From: Ilumatobacter fluminis
GTDB taxonomy: Bacteria; Actinomycetota; Acidimicrobiia; Acidimicrobiales; Ilumatobacteraceae
NCBI RefSeq assembly: GCF_004364865.1
Contig: NZ_SOAU01000001.1
Coordinates: forward strand, 3,938,001 to 4,002,000
DNA: 64,000 bases
Direction of reading: 5' to 3'
Of this stretch, positions 43,341 through 51,884 are shown in pieces. Below the pieces are notes generated by a model. That model was not told the DNA's origin and ran no database searches. It worked only from the letters and a program-made list of their open reading frames with translations. A program made the position numbers and the translations under genes. Positions within the stretch are counted from its first letter, which is position 1. Every line of letters starts with the position of its first letter.

Positions 43341-44221
43341 AGTCCGGACTCCTTGATGTCGAATCGCTTCAGCAACTGGTCGCCGACCACGTTGAGGCTG
43401 AGCACCGTCAGGAACAGCACGAGCCCGGGGAGGAACACCATGTGCGGCGTCTCGTCGAACTTGATGCGTCCCTCGGCGATGATCGAGCCCCACGTGATCG
43501 CCGGTGGCTTCACGCTCAGCTGCAGGAACGACAGAGAGCTCTCGACGACGAGGATGATGCCGAAGGTGAGGAACGCGAACGAGATCAAGGTCGGCATCAC
43601 GTTCGGGAGCACCTCACGCCACAGGATCGACCCCTTCTTCACGCCGAGCACCTGCGCCGCCTTCACGAAGTCGCGTTCGGCGACCTGGAGTGTGCTGGCC
43701 CGCACGATGCGGGCGAGTGACGGGATGGCGAGCAAGCTCACGGCGATGATGACCGACCACAACGACTGGTCGTTGATCGTCACCAGGAAGATGACGAGCA
43801 GCAGGGCGGGGATCGACAGGGTCACGCTGATGATCAGCCGGACGGTCGAGTCGGTCCATCCCCGCAGGTACCCGGCGAGCAGGCCGAGCAGGCCGCCGAT
43901 GACGATGCCGATCAAGGTCACCATCGCGCCGACGAACAGGGAGATGCGACCGCCGACGACCACACGCGAGAACACGTCCTGGCCGAACGACGCCGTGCCG
44001 AACCAGTGGTCCCAGCTCGGACCTTGCCGGATCGCGCTCGCGTTCTTCTCGTTCGGGTCGGTGACGAACGGCAGCCACTCGCCGAGGATCACCACGGCCG
44101 CGACGAGGATCAGCCACGCCGTCGCTGCGATGAACAACCAGTTGCGTTGCTTCTTCGCCTCGTCGGTGACGTCGTGCGCCCGGGCGCTCTTGACCGCCAT
44201 CTCGGCGGAAACGTTGCTCAT
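43337..44221 (-). CDS. Oligopeptide ABC transporter permease, DppC type
   Basis: A 294-residue permease with the N-terminal GPSWDHWFGTASFGQDVFSRVVVGGRISL segment (residues about 70-98) characteristic of DppC/OppC and six membrane segments. The coupling motif is at DFVKAAQVLGVKKGSILWREVLPNV. It ends LNVVGDQLLKRFDIKE, typical of the family. Its start overlaps the end of the DppB-type gene by four bases and its stop overlaps the DppD-type gene, so all are translationally coupled. Confidence 0.94.
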   Translation of the reverse strand: MSNVSAEMAVKSARAHDVTDEAKKQRNWLFIAATAWLILVAAVVILGEWLPFVTDPNEKNASAIRQGPSWDHWFGTASFGQDVFSRVVVGGRISLFVGAMVTLIGIVIGGLLGLLAGYLRGWTDSTVRLIISVTLSIPALLLVIFLVTINDQSLWSVIIAVSLLAIPSLARIVRASTLQVAERDFVKAAQVLGVKKGSILWREVLPNVMPTLISFAFLTFGIILVVESSLSFLQLSVKPPAITWGSIIAEGRIKFDETPHMVFLPGLVLFLTVLSLNVVGDQLLKRFDIKESGL

Positions 44222-45438
44222 CGTTCGTCCCCCGCACGGACTCGGGGATCGACCACGGTGTACAGCATGTCGACCAGGGTGTTGGCGATGACGAAGACGA
44301 CGGCGACCAGCGCCACGAGGGTCTGGACGGCGAAGAATTCACGCCGGTACACCGCTTCGATCAGATAGCCGCCCATGCCGTCGAAGTCGAAGATGAACTC
44401 GACGACGATCGCGCCGTTCACCAACTGGGCGATGTTCAGGCCGGCGACCGTGATCAACGTCAGCGTCGACGGTCGCAGCACGTGGCGGAGCAGGATGTGG
44501 GTGTTCGACATGCCCTTCGCCTTGGCGACGGCGACGTAGTCCTGCTGGAGGTTCTGGATCATGTCGGCGCGGAGCAACCGGAGGTAGACCGGCGTCGCCG
44601 CCAAGCCGAGCACCAGTGCAGGCAGCCACACCGATTGGAGGTGGGCACTCGCACCCTCGCTCCACGGGGCGTAGCCGGTGAGCTGGTACCAGTCGTTCTC
44701 GATGGCGAGGAAGTAGCGGAGGCTCTCGCCGAGGACGAAGACCGGGAGCGACAGCAGGACGAACGCCATCGCATTCACACTGTTGTCGCCGGTCGGCCCG
44801 CCCCGGAGGAAGCTGTAGATCAACACCGGGATGAGGACCGCGATCAAGAGGGTCGCCGCGAGCGACCACCCCAATCCGACGGCGATGCCGATCATCACCA
44901 GCAGGCCCGCAGGGAGCGCCCAGAACGGGATGTTCCTCGACTTCTTGCCGGCGTGGTACGCCGCCCAGATGCCGAGCGGCACCGCCAGGGCGAGGGCGAT
45001 CAACTGGCTGTACACGAAGAGGAAGATGGTGCGCGGCAGCCGCTGTTCGATCGTGGTCGTGAGCGGCTCACGGTTCTTGTAGAACGCGTAGCCGAGGTCG
45101 CCGGACAGCACGTCGGACGCCCACGTCCAGTACTGCCCGAACACGTTCTGGTCGAGCCCGCGCTCTTCGACGCACTGGTTGACGCTGTCGACGTCGGCGC
45201 CGGTGCCGAGCGCCGAGACGCACGGTGCCGACTCGGCGGGCAGCCCGAGTTCGACGAGCACTTGTTTCTGTTCCTCGTCGGCGCCGGTCTGACGCAACAG
45301 GAAGCTGGTGAGGAACGTCACCAGGACGACGATCAGCAGTGCACCGCCGAGCCGCTGGAGGGCGAAACGCCACCCGGCGACATAGACGATCCACGCGATC
45401 AGCGCCGCGATGAGGATGAGGATGATGGTCAGCGCCAT
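44218..45438 (-). CDS. Oligopeptide ABC transporter permease, DppB type
   Basis: A 406-residue permease. After an N-terminal TM and a second helix (GGALLIVVLVTFLTSFLLRQ), a large extracytoplasmic loop rich in charged residues (about 60-125) is followed by the family core with FVYSQLIALALAVPLGIWAAYH and the coupling motif DYVAVAKAKGMSNTHILLRHVLRP. It is longer than E. coli DppB (339) because of the loop and an inserted pair of hydrophobic segments. The ATG at 45438 follows the binding-protein stop after a gap holding a hairpin. Confidence 0.92.
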   Translation of the reverse strand: MALTIILILIAALIAWIVYVAGWRFALQRLGGALLIVVLVTFLTSFLLRQTGADEEQKQVLVELGLPAESAPCVSALGTGADVDSVNQCVEERGLDQNVFGQYWTWASDVLSGDLGYAFYKNREPLTTTIEQRLPRTIFLFVYSQLIALALAVPLGIWAAYHAGKKSRNIPFWALPAGLLVMIGIAVGLGWSLAATLLIAVLIPVLIYSFLRGGPTGDNSVNAMAFVLLSLPVFVLGESLRYFLAIENDWYQLTGYAPWSEGASAHLQSVWLPALVLGLAATPVYLRLLRADMIQNLQQDYVAVAKAKGMSNTHILLRHVLRPSTLTLITVAGLNIAQLVNGAIVVEFIFDFDGMGGYLIEAVYRREFFAVQTLVALVAVVFVIANTLVDMLYTVVDPRVRAGDER

Positions 45439-45482
45439 GGTGATCGAGGTGGGCCCGCGAACGGACCGAGCCCGATCGACCT

Positions 45483-45516
45483 CGACGGGTGACGCCCCAC
45501 TCGGCGCCACCCGTCG
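45483..45516 (-). terminator. Hairpin between oligopeptide-binding-protein and permease genes
   Basis: A 14-base stem with a single mismatch (CGACGGGTGACGCC against GGCGCCACCCGTCG, 6-base loop) sits between the binding-protein stop at 45531 and the permease start at 45438. There is no U tract, so partial termination or mRNA protection is more likely than full termination. Confidence 0.65.
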
Positions 45517-45530
45517 TGTCGATCAGGAGG

Positions 45531-47357
45531 TCAGCTCTCCTTCCAGGCCTCGTGCAACCAGGTGCGGCCGGCGATCGTCGGCTCGGCGACACCGCCCGAC
45601 GGCAGCGTCACGACGCCGACACCGTGCACGTTCGAGGCATACGGGATCTCCCACTCGGCGCTGACGAGCCAGAGGTTGTACACCTCGCTCGCGAAGCGCT
45701 GGTTGATCTGCTGGGCCAGAGCGTCGATCTCGGCCTGATCGGTGGTCGCCTGGATCTGATCCATCAGCGAGTCGATCTCTTCGTCGATGATGCGGCCGAA
45801 GTTGAGCGCCAGACCCTCGGTGTGACGGCTGTGCCACCACACGTACTCGAGACCCGGGTTGTTCTGGCCGTGGTTGCGCCACGCGAACACCTGGAAGTCA
45901 CCGGTCAGGGCCTTGGTGATCAGTTCCGACTGGTCGAACACGTCGGTCGTCACGTTGAGACCGCAGTTCGTGCCCCACATGTCGACGAACAGCTCGGCGG
46001 TGAGCTGGGTCGCCGGCGTGTTCGTGGTGCCGTAGATGATCTCGTCGGGACGGCCGATCTCGTCGAGCAGGGCGTTGCCCGCGTCGGGGTCGAACTGCGG
46101 GAAGCCCGGGTCGTCGATGTATCCGAGGGCACCTTCCGCGAACGGCCCGTTGATGATCGTGTTCTCCGGTGCGCGGAACGCCTGGTACTCGGTGCGGTCG
46201 GTGCACAGTGCGAGCGCCCGACGCATGTCGGGGTTGTCGAACGGCGGCTTGCCGGCGTTGAACATCAAGTACCCGGCTTCCTTGTCCGGAGCGGGCTCGA
46301 GCAGGTTGCCCTCCCACTCGGTCCGCCAGTACTCGAGGTTCTCACCGGTGTCGTCGTGGGTACCGTCGGCGTCGCCGCCCTGCATCGTCGCCAGACGTGC
46401 CGAGTCGTCGGGAACCGGACGGAACTCGATGCCGTCGAGGTACGGCAAGGGCTCGCCGTCGGCGCCGGTGCGCCAGTAGTTCGGGTTCGCCTCGAGCGAC
46501 GTGCGCTCACCGCGGACCCACTCGGTCATCATGAACGGACCCGTGCCGACGGCGAGTGCGCCGGCGCGCTCCGGGTTGTCCCAGTACGACGGGGCGAAGA
46601 GCCAGCCGGTGCGTTCGGCGATCGCATAGAGGAACGTCGCGTACGGACGACCGAACGTCAGCTTGACGCTCATGTCGTCGACGAGCTCGATGCTGTCGAC
46701 GCCGTTCACGAGGTCCATCAGGACCTGGCCCTGCAGCAGACCGCTCGCCATCTCGACGAGGTTGCGCTGCAGCGCCGCGCCGTCGGCGGGCGTGCCGTCG
46801 TGGAACGTGATGCCCTCACGCATGGTCAGCGTGTACTCGGTGAAGTCGTCGTTGACCTCGAACGACTCGAGCAGGAACGGCTCGACCTCGTTCTGGTCGT
46901 TGATGATGGTGAGCGGGTCCATCACCTGGCGCATCACGGTGATGCAGGCCACGGCGCAGTTGGCACCGGGGATGTCCCAGGTGTCGGACTCGGCCTCGAG
47001 CAGATAGGTCAGCACGCCCCCGCGCACCGGCGCCATCATGTCGTCGGCCATGTCGCCTTCGCCGTCGTCGGTGTCGTCACCACCGGTGTCGCCGTCGCCG
47101 GAGTCGTCACCTTCCCCGTCGTCACCACCGTCGTCACCGTCGTCACCGCCGTCGTCGGCGGGTTCGTCACCACCGTCGTCGGCGGGTTCGTCACCACCGT
47201 CGTCGGCCGGTTCGTCGCCACCGTCGTCACCGCCGTCGTCGGCGGGCTCCTCGGTTTCGGCATCGTCGCCGCTGTCGTCGTCGCCACCGCACGCAGCGAT
47301 GACCAAGGCGCCGGCGACCAGTGCGGCCACGGCACGACTCTTGCGAGTTCGGATCAT
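45531..47357 (-). CDS. Oligopeptide ABC transporter substrate-binding lipoprotein
   Basis: A 608-residue family 5 binding protein. The ATG at 47357, with GGGGGAG immediately upstream, is preferred over one at 47369. The lipobox VIAAC gives a lipidated Cys near residue 23; an Asp/Gly/Glu/Pro linker of about 85 residues follows, containing three exact repeats of DEPADDGG. The ligand-binding domain has EYTLTMREGITFHDGTPADG and the usual GTGPFMMTEWVRGE and NPNYWR motifs. It captures peptides or similar compounds for the DppBCDF-like importer downstream. The linker probably spans the thick envelope. Confidence 0.93.
   Translation of the reverse strand: MIRTRKSRAVAALVAGALVIAACGGDDDSGDDAETEEPADDGGDDGGDEPADDGGDEPADDGGDEPADDGGDDGDDGGDDGEGDDSGDGDTGGDDTDDGEGDMADDMMAPVRGGVLTYLLEAESDTWDIPGANCAVACITVMRQVMDPLTIINDQNEVEPFLLESFEVNDDFTEYTLTMREGITFHDGTPADGAALQRNLVEMASGLLQGQVLMDLVNGVDSIELVDDMSVKLTFGRPYATFLYAIAERTGWLFAPSYWDNPERAGALAVGTGPFMMTEWVRGERTSLEANPNYWRTGADGEPLPYLDGIEFRPVPDDSARLATMQGGDADGTHDDTGENLEYWRTEWEGNLLEPAPDKEAGYLMFNAGKPPFDNPDMRRALALCTDRTEYQAFRAPENTIINGPFAEGALGYIDDPGFPQFDPDAGNALLDEIGRPDEIIYGTTNTPATQLTAELFVDMWGTNCGLNVTTDVFDQSELITKALTGDFQVFAWRNHGQNNPGLEYVWWHSRHTEGLALNFGRIIDEEIDSLMDQIQATTDQAEIDALAQQINQRFASEVYNLWLVSAEWEIPYASNVHGVGVVTLPSGGVAEPTIAGRTWLHEAWKES
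47127..47255 (-). repeat. 24-base tandem repeats coding an Asp/Gly linker
   Basis: In-frame 24-base units coding DEPADDGG, three intact and several partial, in the linker of the binding lipoprotein. They are expected to vary in number between strains. Confidence 0.8.
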
Positions 47358-47542
47358 GTTCTCCCCCATGTTCTGAGCCGGCCGGAGCCGGCATCCCCCA
47401 AATGGATGTCGGCGAGTATGCCATCCGTCACACCCGAGGGACGAGTCAAGGTGCCACCTTCGTCACGAAATCGTTCGACAGCCGACACGTGACCGGTGCG
47501 TGCCAAGCTGGCGAGAGCGTTTCGAACTGACAGGGGGTTGTC

Positions 47543-49099
47543 GTGTACGCAGGCCACTACGTGGAACAACATCCGGATCGACCGGCGTTCATCATGGCGT
47601 CGACGGGCGAGGAGGTGACCCACGCCGAACTCGAGGCCCGGGCGAACCGGCTGGCCCACGCCTTGCGCGACCACGGGCTCGGCCCGGGTGACCACTACTC
47701 GATCTTCATGGAGAACAACGATCGGTACCTGGAGGCATGCGCCGCCGGCGAACGGTCGGGCCTGTACTACACGTGCATCAACTCGTACCTCACGGCCGAG
47801 GAAGTCGCCTACATCGTCGACAACAGCGACTCGCAGGTGCTGATCACCTCACCCGCCAAGCGCGAGGTGGCGCTCGCCGCGGCGAGCGACTGCCCGAAAC
47901 TGACGGCCATCCTCGTCGTCGACGAGCCGGGCGACTCGGGCGACGAGCGTGTCCGCGACTTCGTCGAGGCCACGAGCCCGTTCCCCGACACCCCGATCGC
48001 CGACGAGCAGCTCGGCACACCGATGCTGTACTCGTCGGGCACGACGGGCCGCCCGAAGGGCATCGCCCGCCCGCTCCCGGTGCAGCCGCCCGGCGAGATG
48101 ATGCCGCTGTTCCAGTTCCTGACCGGGCTGTGGCACTACCGCGAGGACATGATCTACCTGTCGCCGGCACCGCTCTACCACTCGGCGCCGCAGGCGGCGG
48201 TCAACCTCACCATCCGAATCGGCGGCACCGTGATCATCATGGAACGCTTCGACCCGATCGAGTACCTGCGCCTCGTCGAGCAGTACCAGGTGACCCACAC
48301 CCAGCTGGTGCCCACCATGTTCTCCCGCATGCTCAAGATGCCGGAGGAGGAACGCACGCGCTTCGACCTGTCGTCGCTCGAGATCGCCGTCCACGCCGCC
48401 GCGCCGTGCCCGGTTCAGGTCAAGGAGCAGATGATCGAGTGGTGGGGTCCGATCATCCACGAGTACTACGGCGCCACCGAAGGGCTCGGCTTCACCGCCT
48501 GCAACTCGGAGGAGTGGCTCGCCCACAAGGGGTCGGTCGGCAAGGTGATGCTCGGAGACCTCCACATCCTCGACGACGAGATGAACGAGTTGCCGATGGG
48601 GCAGCCGGGCACCATCTGGTTCAAGACGGCGACCCCGTTCGAGTACCACAACGATCCGGGCAAGACCGCCGAGTCGACGTCGCCCGACGGCACGATGACG
48701 ACGGTCGGCGACGTCGGCTACGTCGACGAGGACAACTTCTTGTACCTCACCGACCGCAAGACGTTCATGATCATCTCGGGCGGGGTCAACATCTACCCGC
48801 AGGAGACCGAGGACCTGCTCATCACGCATCCGAAGATCGCCGACGCGGCGGTGATCGGCGTGCCGAACGAGGATCTCGGCGAGGAGGTGAAGGCGATCGT
48901 GCAGACGATGCCCGACGTCGAACCGGGCGACGACCTCACGGACGAGCTGCTCGCGTTCTGTCGCGAGCACCTGAGCCGCCAGAAGGTGCCGAGGTCGATC
49001 GACTACCGCGACGAGCTCCCCCGCCTCCCCACCGGCAAGCTCTACAAGCGCAAACTGAGAGACGAATACTGGGGCGAAGGCACCCAAAAGATCGTCTGA
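47543..49099 (+). CDS. Class I adenylate-forming acyl-CoA synthetase
   Basis: A 518-residue AMP-forming ligase that activates a carboxylic acid to an acyl adenylate and then its CoA thioester. LYSSGTTGRPKGIAR is the phosphate loop, EYYGATEGLGF the A5 motif, YLTDRKTFMIISGGVNIYPQE the hinge A8 region and PRLPTGKLYKRKLRDEYW the C-terminal catalytic Lys. The chain length preference is unknown; the sequence is closest in style to FadD-type fatty-acid or steroid-side-chain ligases. A GTG at 47543 follows GGGGG. It lies convergent to the SDR-thiolase genes and its stop codon begins a structured repeat. Confidence 0.92.
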   Translation: MYAGHYVEQHPDRPAFIMASTGEEVTHAELEARANRLAHALRDHGLGPGDHYSIFMENNDRYLEACAAGERSGLYYTCINSYLTAEEVAYIVDNSDSQVLITSPAKREVALAAASDCPKLTAILVVDEPGDSGDERVRDFVEATSPFPDTPIADEQLGTPMLYSSGTTGRPKGIARPLPVQPPGEMMPLFQFLTGLWHYREDMIYLSPAPLYHSAPQAAVNLTIRIGGTVIIMERFDPIEYLRLVEQYQVTHTQLVPTMFSRMLKMPEEERTRFDLSSLEIAVHAAAPCPVQVKEQMIEWWGPIIHEYYGATEGLGFTACNSEEWLAHKGSVGKVMLGDLHILDDEMNELPMGQPGTIWFKTATPFEYHNDPGKTAESTSPDGTMTTVGDVGYVDEDNFLYLTDRKTFMIISGGVNIYPQETEDLLITHPKIADAAVIGVPNEDLGEEVKAIVQTMPDVEPGDDLTDELLAFCREHLSRQKVPRSIDYRDELPRLPTGKLYKRKLRDEYWGEGTQKIV

Positions 49100-49202
49100 G
49101 TCGGGCCGAGGCGCCCGATCGCTGCGTTGCGGATCGGGCTCGCCGACCGAAGTCGGCGTCGCCCTCCCGCGCCTTGCGCTCGAACGCCTCGTTCCCGACT
49201 CA
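49098..49202. repeat. Structured intergenic element with closing stem and two hairpins
   Basis: A 105-base element bounded by GAGTCGGG and CCCGACTC with inner GAGGCG/CGCCTC pairing. Inside are two further hairpins, CCCGATC/GATCGGG (49114-49138) and CGCCGAC/GTCGGCG (49141-49158). It starts on the acyl-CoA synthetase stop codon and lies between convergent genes. It is distinct from families A-C but shares the inverted GTCGGG ends. Confidence 0.7.
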
Positions 49203-49238
49203 GATCAGAAGATGTGTCGACGACCACCGTCGTGCGCA

Positions 49239-49289
49239 CCCTCCCGCCGCAGCGACACGCCCGCCAGGGCGGCGCTGCTGGCAGGAGGG
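49239..49289 (-). terminator. Long GC-rich hairpin downstream of the SDR gene
   Basis: An interrupted stem with CCCTCC/GGAGGG at the base, GCAGCG/CGCTGC in the middle and GCCC/GGGC at the tip. It lies about 35 bases after the SDR stop on the minus strand, in the position of a transcription terminator for the thiolase-SDR operon. Confidence 0.55.
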
Positions 49290-49324
49290 AGCAGCCGAAG
49301 CGCAGCGGAGGCCAGTCCCGACCG

Positions 49325-50104
49325 TTATTTCGGTGGCATGCGGATGCCGCCGTCGACGCGGATGACCTCTCCGTTCATGTACTTGTTGGTGACGAGCTCG
49401 ACCACCATCGAGGCCAGTTCGTCGGCGGTGCCGAGGCGCTTGGGGAACAGGACGTTCTTGCCCAGGTTCTCCTTGAACTGGTCGGACGCCTCACCCTCGC
49501 CGTAGATCGGCGTCTCGATGAGGCCCGGTGCCACCGTGTTGACACGAACGCCGGCCGCTGCGAGGTCGCGGGCGATCGGCAGGGTCATGCCGACGACGCC
49601 ACCCTTCGACGCCGAGTAGGCGGCCTGACCGATCTGGCCGTCGAACGCGGCGACGGAGGCGAGGTTGACGATCGCACCGCGCTGGCCGTCGGCGTCGACC
49701 GGATCGTTCTTGGCGATCTGGGCGGCGGCGAGACGCAGCATGTTGAACGAGCCGAGCAGGTTGACCTTGATGACGAAGTCGAACTGCTCCTGCGGCATCG
49801 GGTCGTTGTTGCGGTCGACCGTGCGGTTCGCCCAGCCGATGCCGGCCGAGTTCACGAGGGCGCGCAGCGGGCCCATCTCGGTCGCGGCGGCGACGGCGGT
49901 CTGGCCGTCTTCTTCGCTCGACACGTCGCACTTGACGTACAGGCCGCCGATGTCGGATGCGACGGCCTGGCCCTTCTCTTCCTGGAGGTCGGCGACGACG
50001 ACGCGAGCGCCGAGGGCGGCCAGCTGGCGGGCGCACGCCTCACCGATGCCGGACGCACCGCCGGTGACGATCGCGGAAGCGCCTTCGAGGGGGAAACGGT
50101 CCAT
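49325..50104 (-). CDS. SDR-family 3-hydroxyacyl-CoA dehydrogenase-like oxidoreductase
   Basis: A 259-residue short-chain dehydrogenase. The cofactor loop is TGGASGIGEA with Asp in VVADLQEEKG favouring NAD; the catalytic set is NSAG, Ser in NLASVAAFDGQ, and YSASK (Tyr, Lys). The pattern VNLLGSFNMLRLAAAQIAKN and RGAIVNLASVAAFDGQIGQ is that of type 10 17-beta-HSD-like 3-hydroxyacyl-CoA dehydrogenases, which catalyse the third step of beta-oxidation. It sits 3 bases behind a thiolase gene, which catalyses the fourth step. Confidence 0.91.
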   Translation of the reverse strand: MDRFPLEGASAIVTGGASGIGEACARQLAALGARVVVADLQEEKGQAVASDIGGLYVKCDVSSEEDGQTAVAAATEMGPLRALVNSAGIGWANRTVDRNNDPMPQEQFDFVIKVNLLGSFNMLRLAAAQIAKNDPVDADGQRGAIVNLASVAAFDGQIGQAAYSASKGGVVGMTLPIARDLAAAGVRVNTVAPGLIETPIYGEGEASDQFKENLGKNVLFPKRLGTADELASMVVELVTNKYMNGEVIRVDGGIRMPPK

Positions 50105-50107
50105 GGG

Positions 50108-51283
50108 TCAGATCCTTTCGATGATCGTGGCGTTGGCGAGTCCGCCGCCTTCGCACATCGTCTGCAGACCGTAGCGACCGCCGGTGCGCTCCAGCTCATT
50201 GAGCAGGGTCGACATCAGCTTGGTGCCGGAGCAGCCGAGCGGGTGGCCGAGGGCGATGGCGCCGCCGTTGACGTTGGTGCGGGCGAGGAGCTTGTCGACG
50301 TCGTCGCCGCCGTAGGTCTTCGCCCAGGCGAGCACGACAGGGGCGAATGCCTCGTTGACCTCGAACAGGTCGATGTCGTCGATCGACAGCCCCGACTTGG
50401 CGAGGATCTTCTCGGTGACGGGGATCGGGCCCTTCAGCATCGTGACCGGGTCGGTGCCGGCGACGGCGAAGCTGTGGAAGCGGGCGCGCGGCGTGAGGCC
50501 GAGCTCGGCCGCCTTCTCCTCGCTCATGACGAGCACGGCGGAGGCGCCGTCGGAGATCTGCGACGAGTTGCCGGCGGTGATCATGCCGTCTTCCTTGAAC
50601 GCCGGCTTGAGCGCGGCGAGCGTCTCGATCGTGGTGCCCTCGCGGATGCCTTCGTCGGCCGTCATCATCTCGGTGGTGCCGTCGATGGTGTACGGGGTCG
50701 GGATGATCTCGCGCTCGAAGCGGCCCTCGGCCGTGGCGCGTGCGGCGCGCTGCTGGCTCTCGGCACCGAACGCGTCGAGATCGTCGCGGGTGAGACCGAA
50801 CTCCTCGGCGATCATCTCGGCGCCGATGCCCTGCGGCGGCAGGAAGCTGTTGTAGCGGTCCATCATCGACTGCGGGAACGGTAAGCCCATGTCCTTGACG
50901 ATCGATGCGCCCATCGGGGTGCGGGTCATGACCTCGACGCCGGCGGCGACGGCGACGTCGTACGCGCCGGAGATGACGCCCTGCGCTGCGAAGTGGAGCG
51001 CCTGCTGGCTCGAACCGCACTGGCGGTCGACGGTGGTGGCGGGCACGGTCTCGGGCCAGCCGGCGGCGAGCACGGCGTTGCGACCGATGTTGAGCGCCTG
51101 CTCACCGACCTGCATCACGCAACCCATGACGACGTCGTCGACGATCGCCGGGTCGAGGCCGTTGCGCTCTTCGAGCGCCTTCAGCGCGTGGGCGGCGAGA
51201 TCGGCGGGGTGCCAATCCTTGAGCTTGCCGTTGCGTCGGCCACCGGGCGTGCGCACGGCGTCGACGATCACTGCGTTCGTCAT
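50108..51283 (-). CDS. Acetyl-CoA C-acyltransferase (thiolase)
   Basis: A 391-residue thiolase. Catalytic residues are visible: Cys89 in DRQCGSSQQALH, His in ALGHPLGCSG and Cys in MCEGGGLANA. Length and all four signature blocks match degradative thiolases (FadA/type I). It cleaves 3-ketoacyl-CoA to acetyl-CoA and a shortened acyl-CoA. A GAGGAA ribosome site precedes the ATG at 51283. Its neighbours are the matching dehydrogenase downstream and a MarR regulator upstream on the same strand, ten bases away. Confidence 0.94.
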   Translation of the reverse strand: MTNAVIVDAVRTPGGRRNGKLKDWHPADLAAHALKALEERNGLDPAIVDDVVMGCVMQVGEQALNIGRNAVLAAGWPETVPATTVDRQCGSSQQALHFAAQGVISGAYDVAVAAGVEVMTRTPMGASIVKDMGLPFPQSMMDRYNSFLPPQGIGAEMIAEEFGLTRDDLDAFGAESQQRAARATAEGRFEREIIPTPYTIDGTTEMMTADEGIREGTTIETLAALKPAFKEDGMITAGNSSQISDGASAVLVMSEEKAAELGLTPRARFHSFAVAGTDPVTMLKGPIPVTEKILAKSGLSIDDIDLFEVNEAFAPVVLAWAKTYGGDDVDKLLARTNVNGGAIALGHPLGCSGTKLMSTLLNELERTGGRYGLQTMCEGGGLANATIIERI

Positions 51284-51293
51284 GGTGATTCCT

Positions 51294-51806
51294 CTACTGG
51301 TTGTCGGGTTCTGGTTGCTGGGTGAGTTGAGAACGGTGGATGTTCTCCTGGAGCCGCACGAGCAGTGCGGCCAGGGTCTGGCGATCGCTCCGGGAGATCC
51401 CGGCACGGAACTCGCCACGGAGGCGCTCGTCGATCTCGGCGACACGGGCTGCGAGTTCGCGGCCGGCACCGGTGATCACGACGAGCCAGACGCGCCGATC
51501 GTTCGGGTCTGGCGTGCGCTCGACGAAGCCGGCCGACTCGAGCTTGTCGACCTGGGTGCCGGTGACGGCACGACCTTGGCCGAGGTGTTCGGCGCAGCGG
51601 GTCTGGGTGACGGGGCCGAACTCGGCGAGGTAGGCCAGCAGGCTGGCCGTGCTCAGGGTGAGGCCGAGGTCGGCGAGTCGCTGGTCGTACGCGGCGTGGA
51701 TCGCGTTCGCGGTCGCCATGAGCGTCGATTCGACGCGACGCCACGGCGGTGCGTCGAGTTCGTGGGTCGGCCCACTCGCTCCGTTCGCCGCGTTTGTCGC
51801 ACTCAT
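51294..51806 (-). CDS. MarR-family transcriptional regulator
   Basis: A 170-residue MarR protein. The winged-helix core runs from about residue 40 to 130, with TLSTASLLAYLAEFGPVTQTRCAEHL, GRAVTGTQVDKLESAGFVERTPDPNDRRVW containing the wing with the conserved DxR. It probably senses an acyl-CoA or aromatic acid and represses the thiolase-SDR genes and the divergent acyl-CoA dehydrogenase gene. The start at 51806 is only 4 bases from a perfect dyad, so it likely also represses itself. The gene is co-oriented with thiolase and SDR, probably a single transcript. Confidence 0.9.
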   Translation of the reverse strand: MSATNAANGASGPTHELDAPPWRRVESTLMATANAIHAAYDQRLADLGLTLSTASLLAYLAEFGPVTQTRCAEHLGQGRAVTGTQVDKLESAGFVERTPDPNDRRVWLVVITGAGRELAARVAEIDERLRGEFRAGISRSDRQTLAALLVRLQENIHRSQLTQQPEPDNQ

Positions 51807-51809
51807 GAT

Positions 51810-51825
51810 TGTATGTAACCATACA
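51810..51825. promoter_or_regulatory. Candidate MarR operator
   Basis: TGTATGTAACCATACA is a perfect 6-base inverted repeat (TGTATG, CATACA) around four bases, in the divergent gap between the MarR gene and the acyl-CoA dehydrogenase. AT-rich compared with its surroundings. Binding by the neighbouring MarR protein is inferred. Confidence 0.6.
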
Positions 51826-51884
51826 GTTCTGATCAGTACAGATCGCAACCCGGGCCGCCGAGCGTCCCGGACGAGGGAGCCGAC

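Noticed and set aside
47358-47542. Promoter for the oligopeptide operon and the divergent ligase
   Set aside because: A TTGACT-like sequence is visible on the minus strand, but no -10 box lies at proper spacing.
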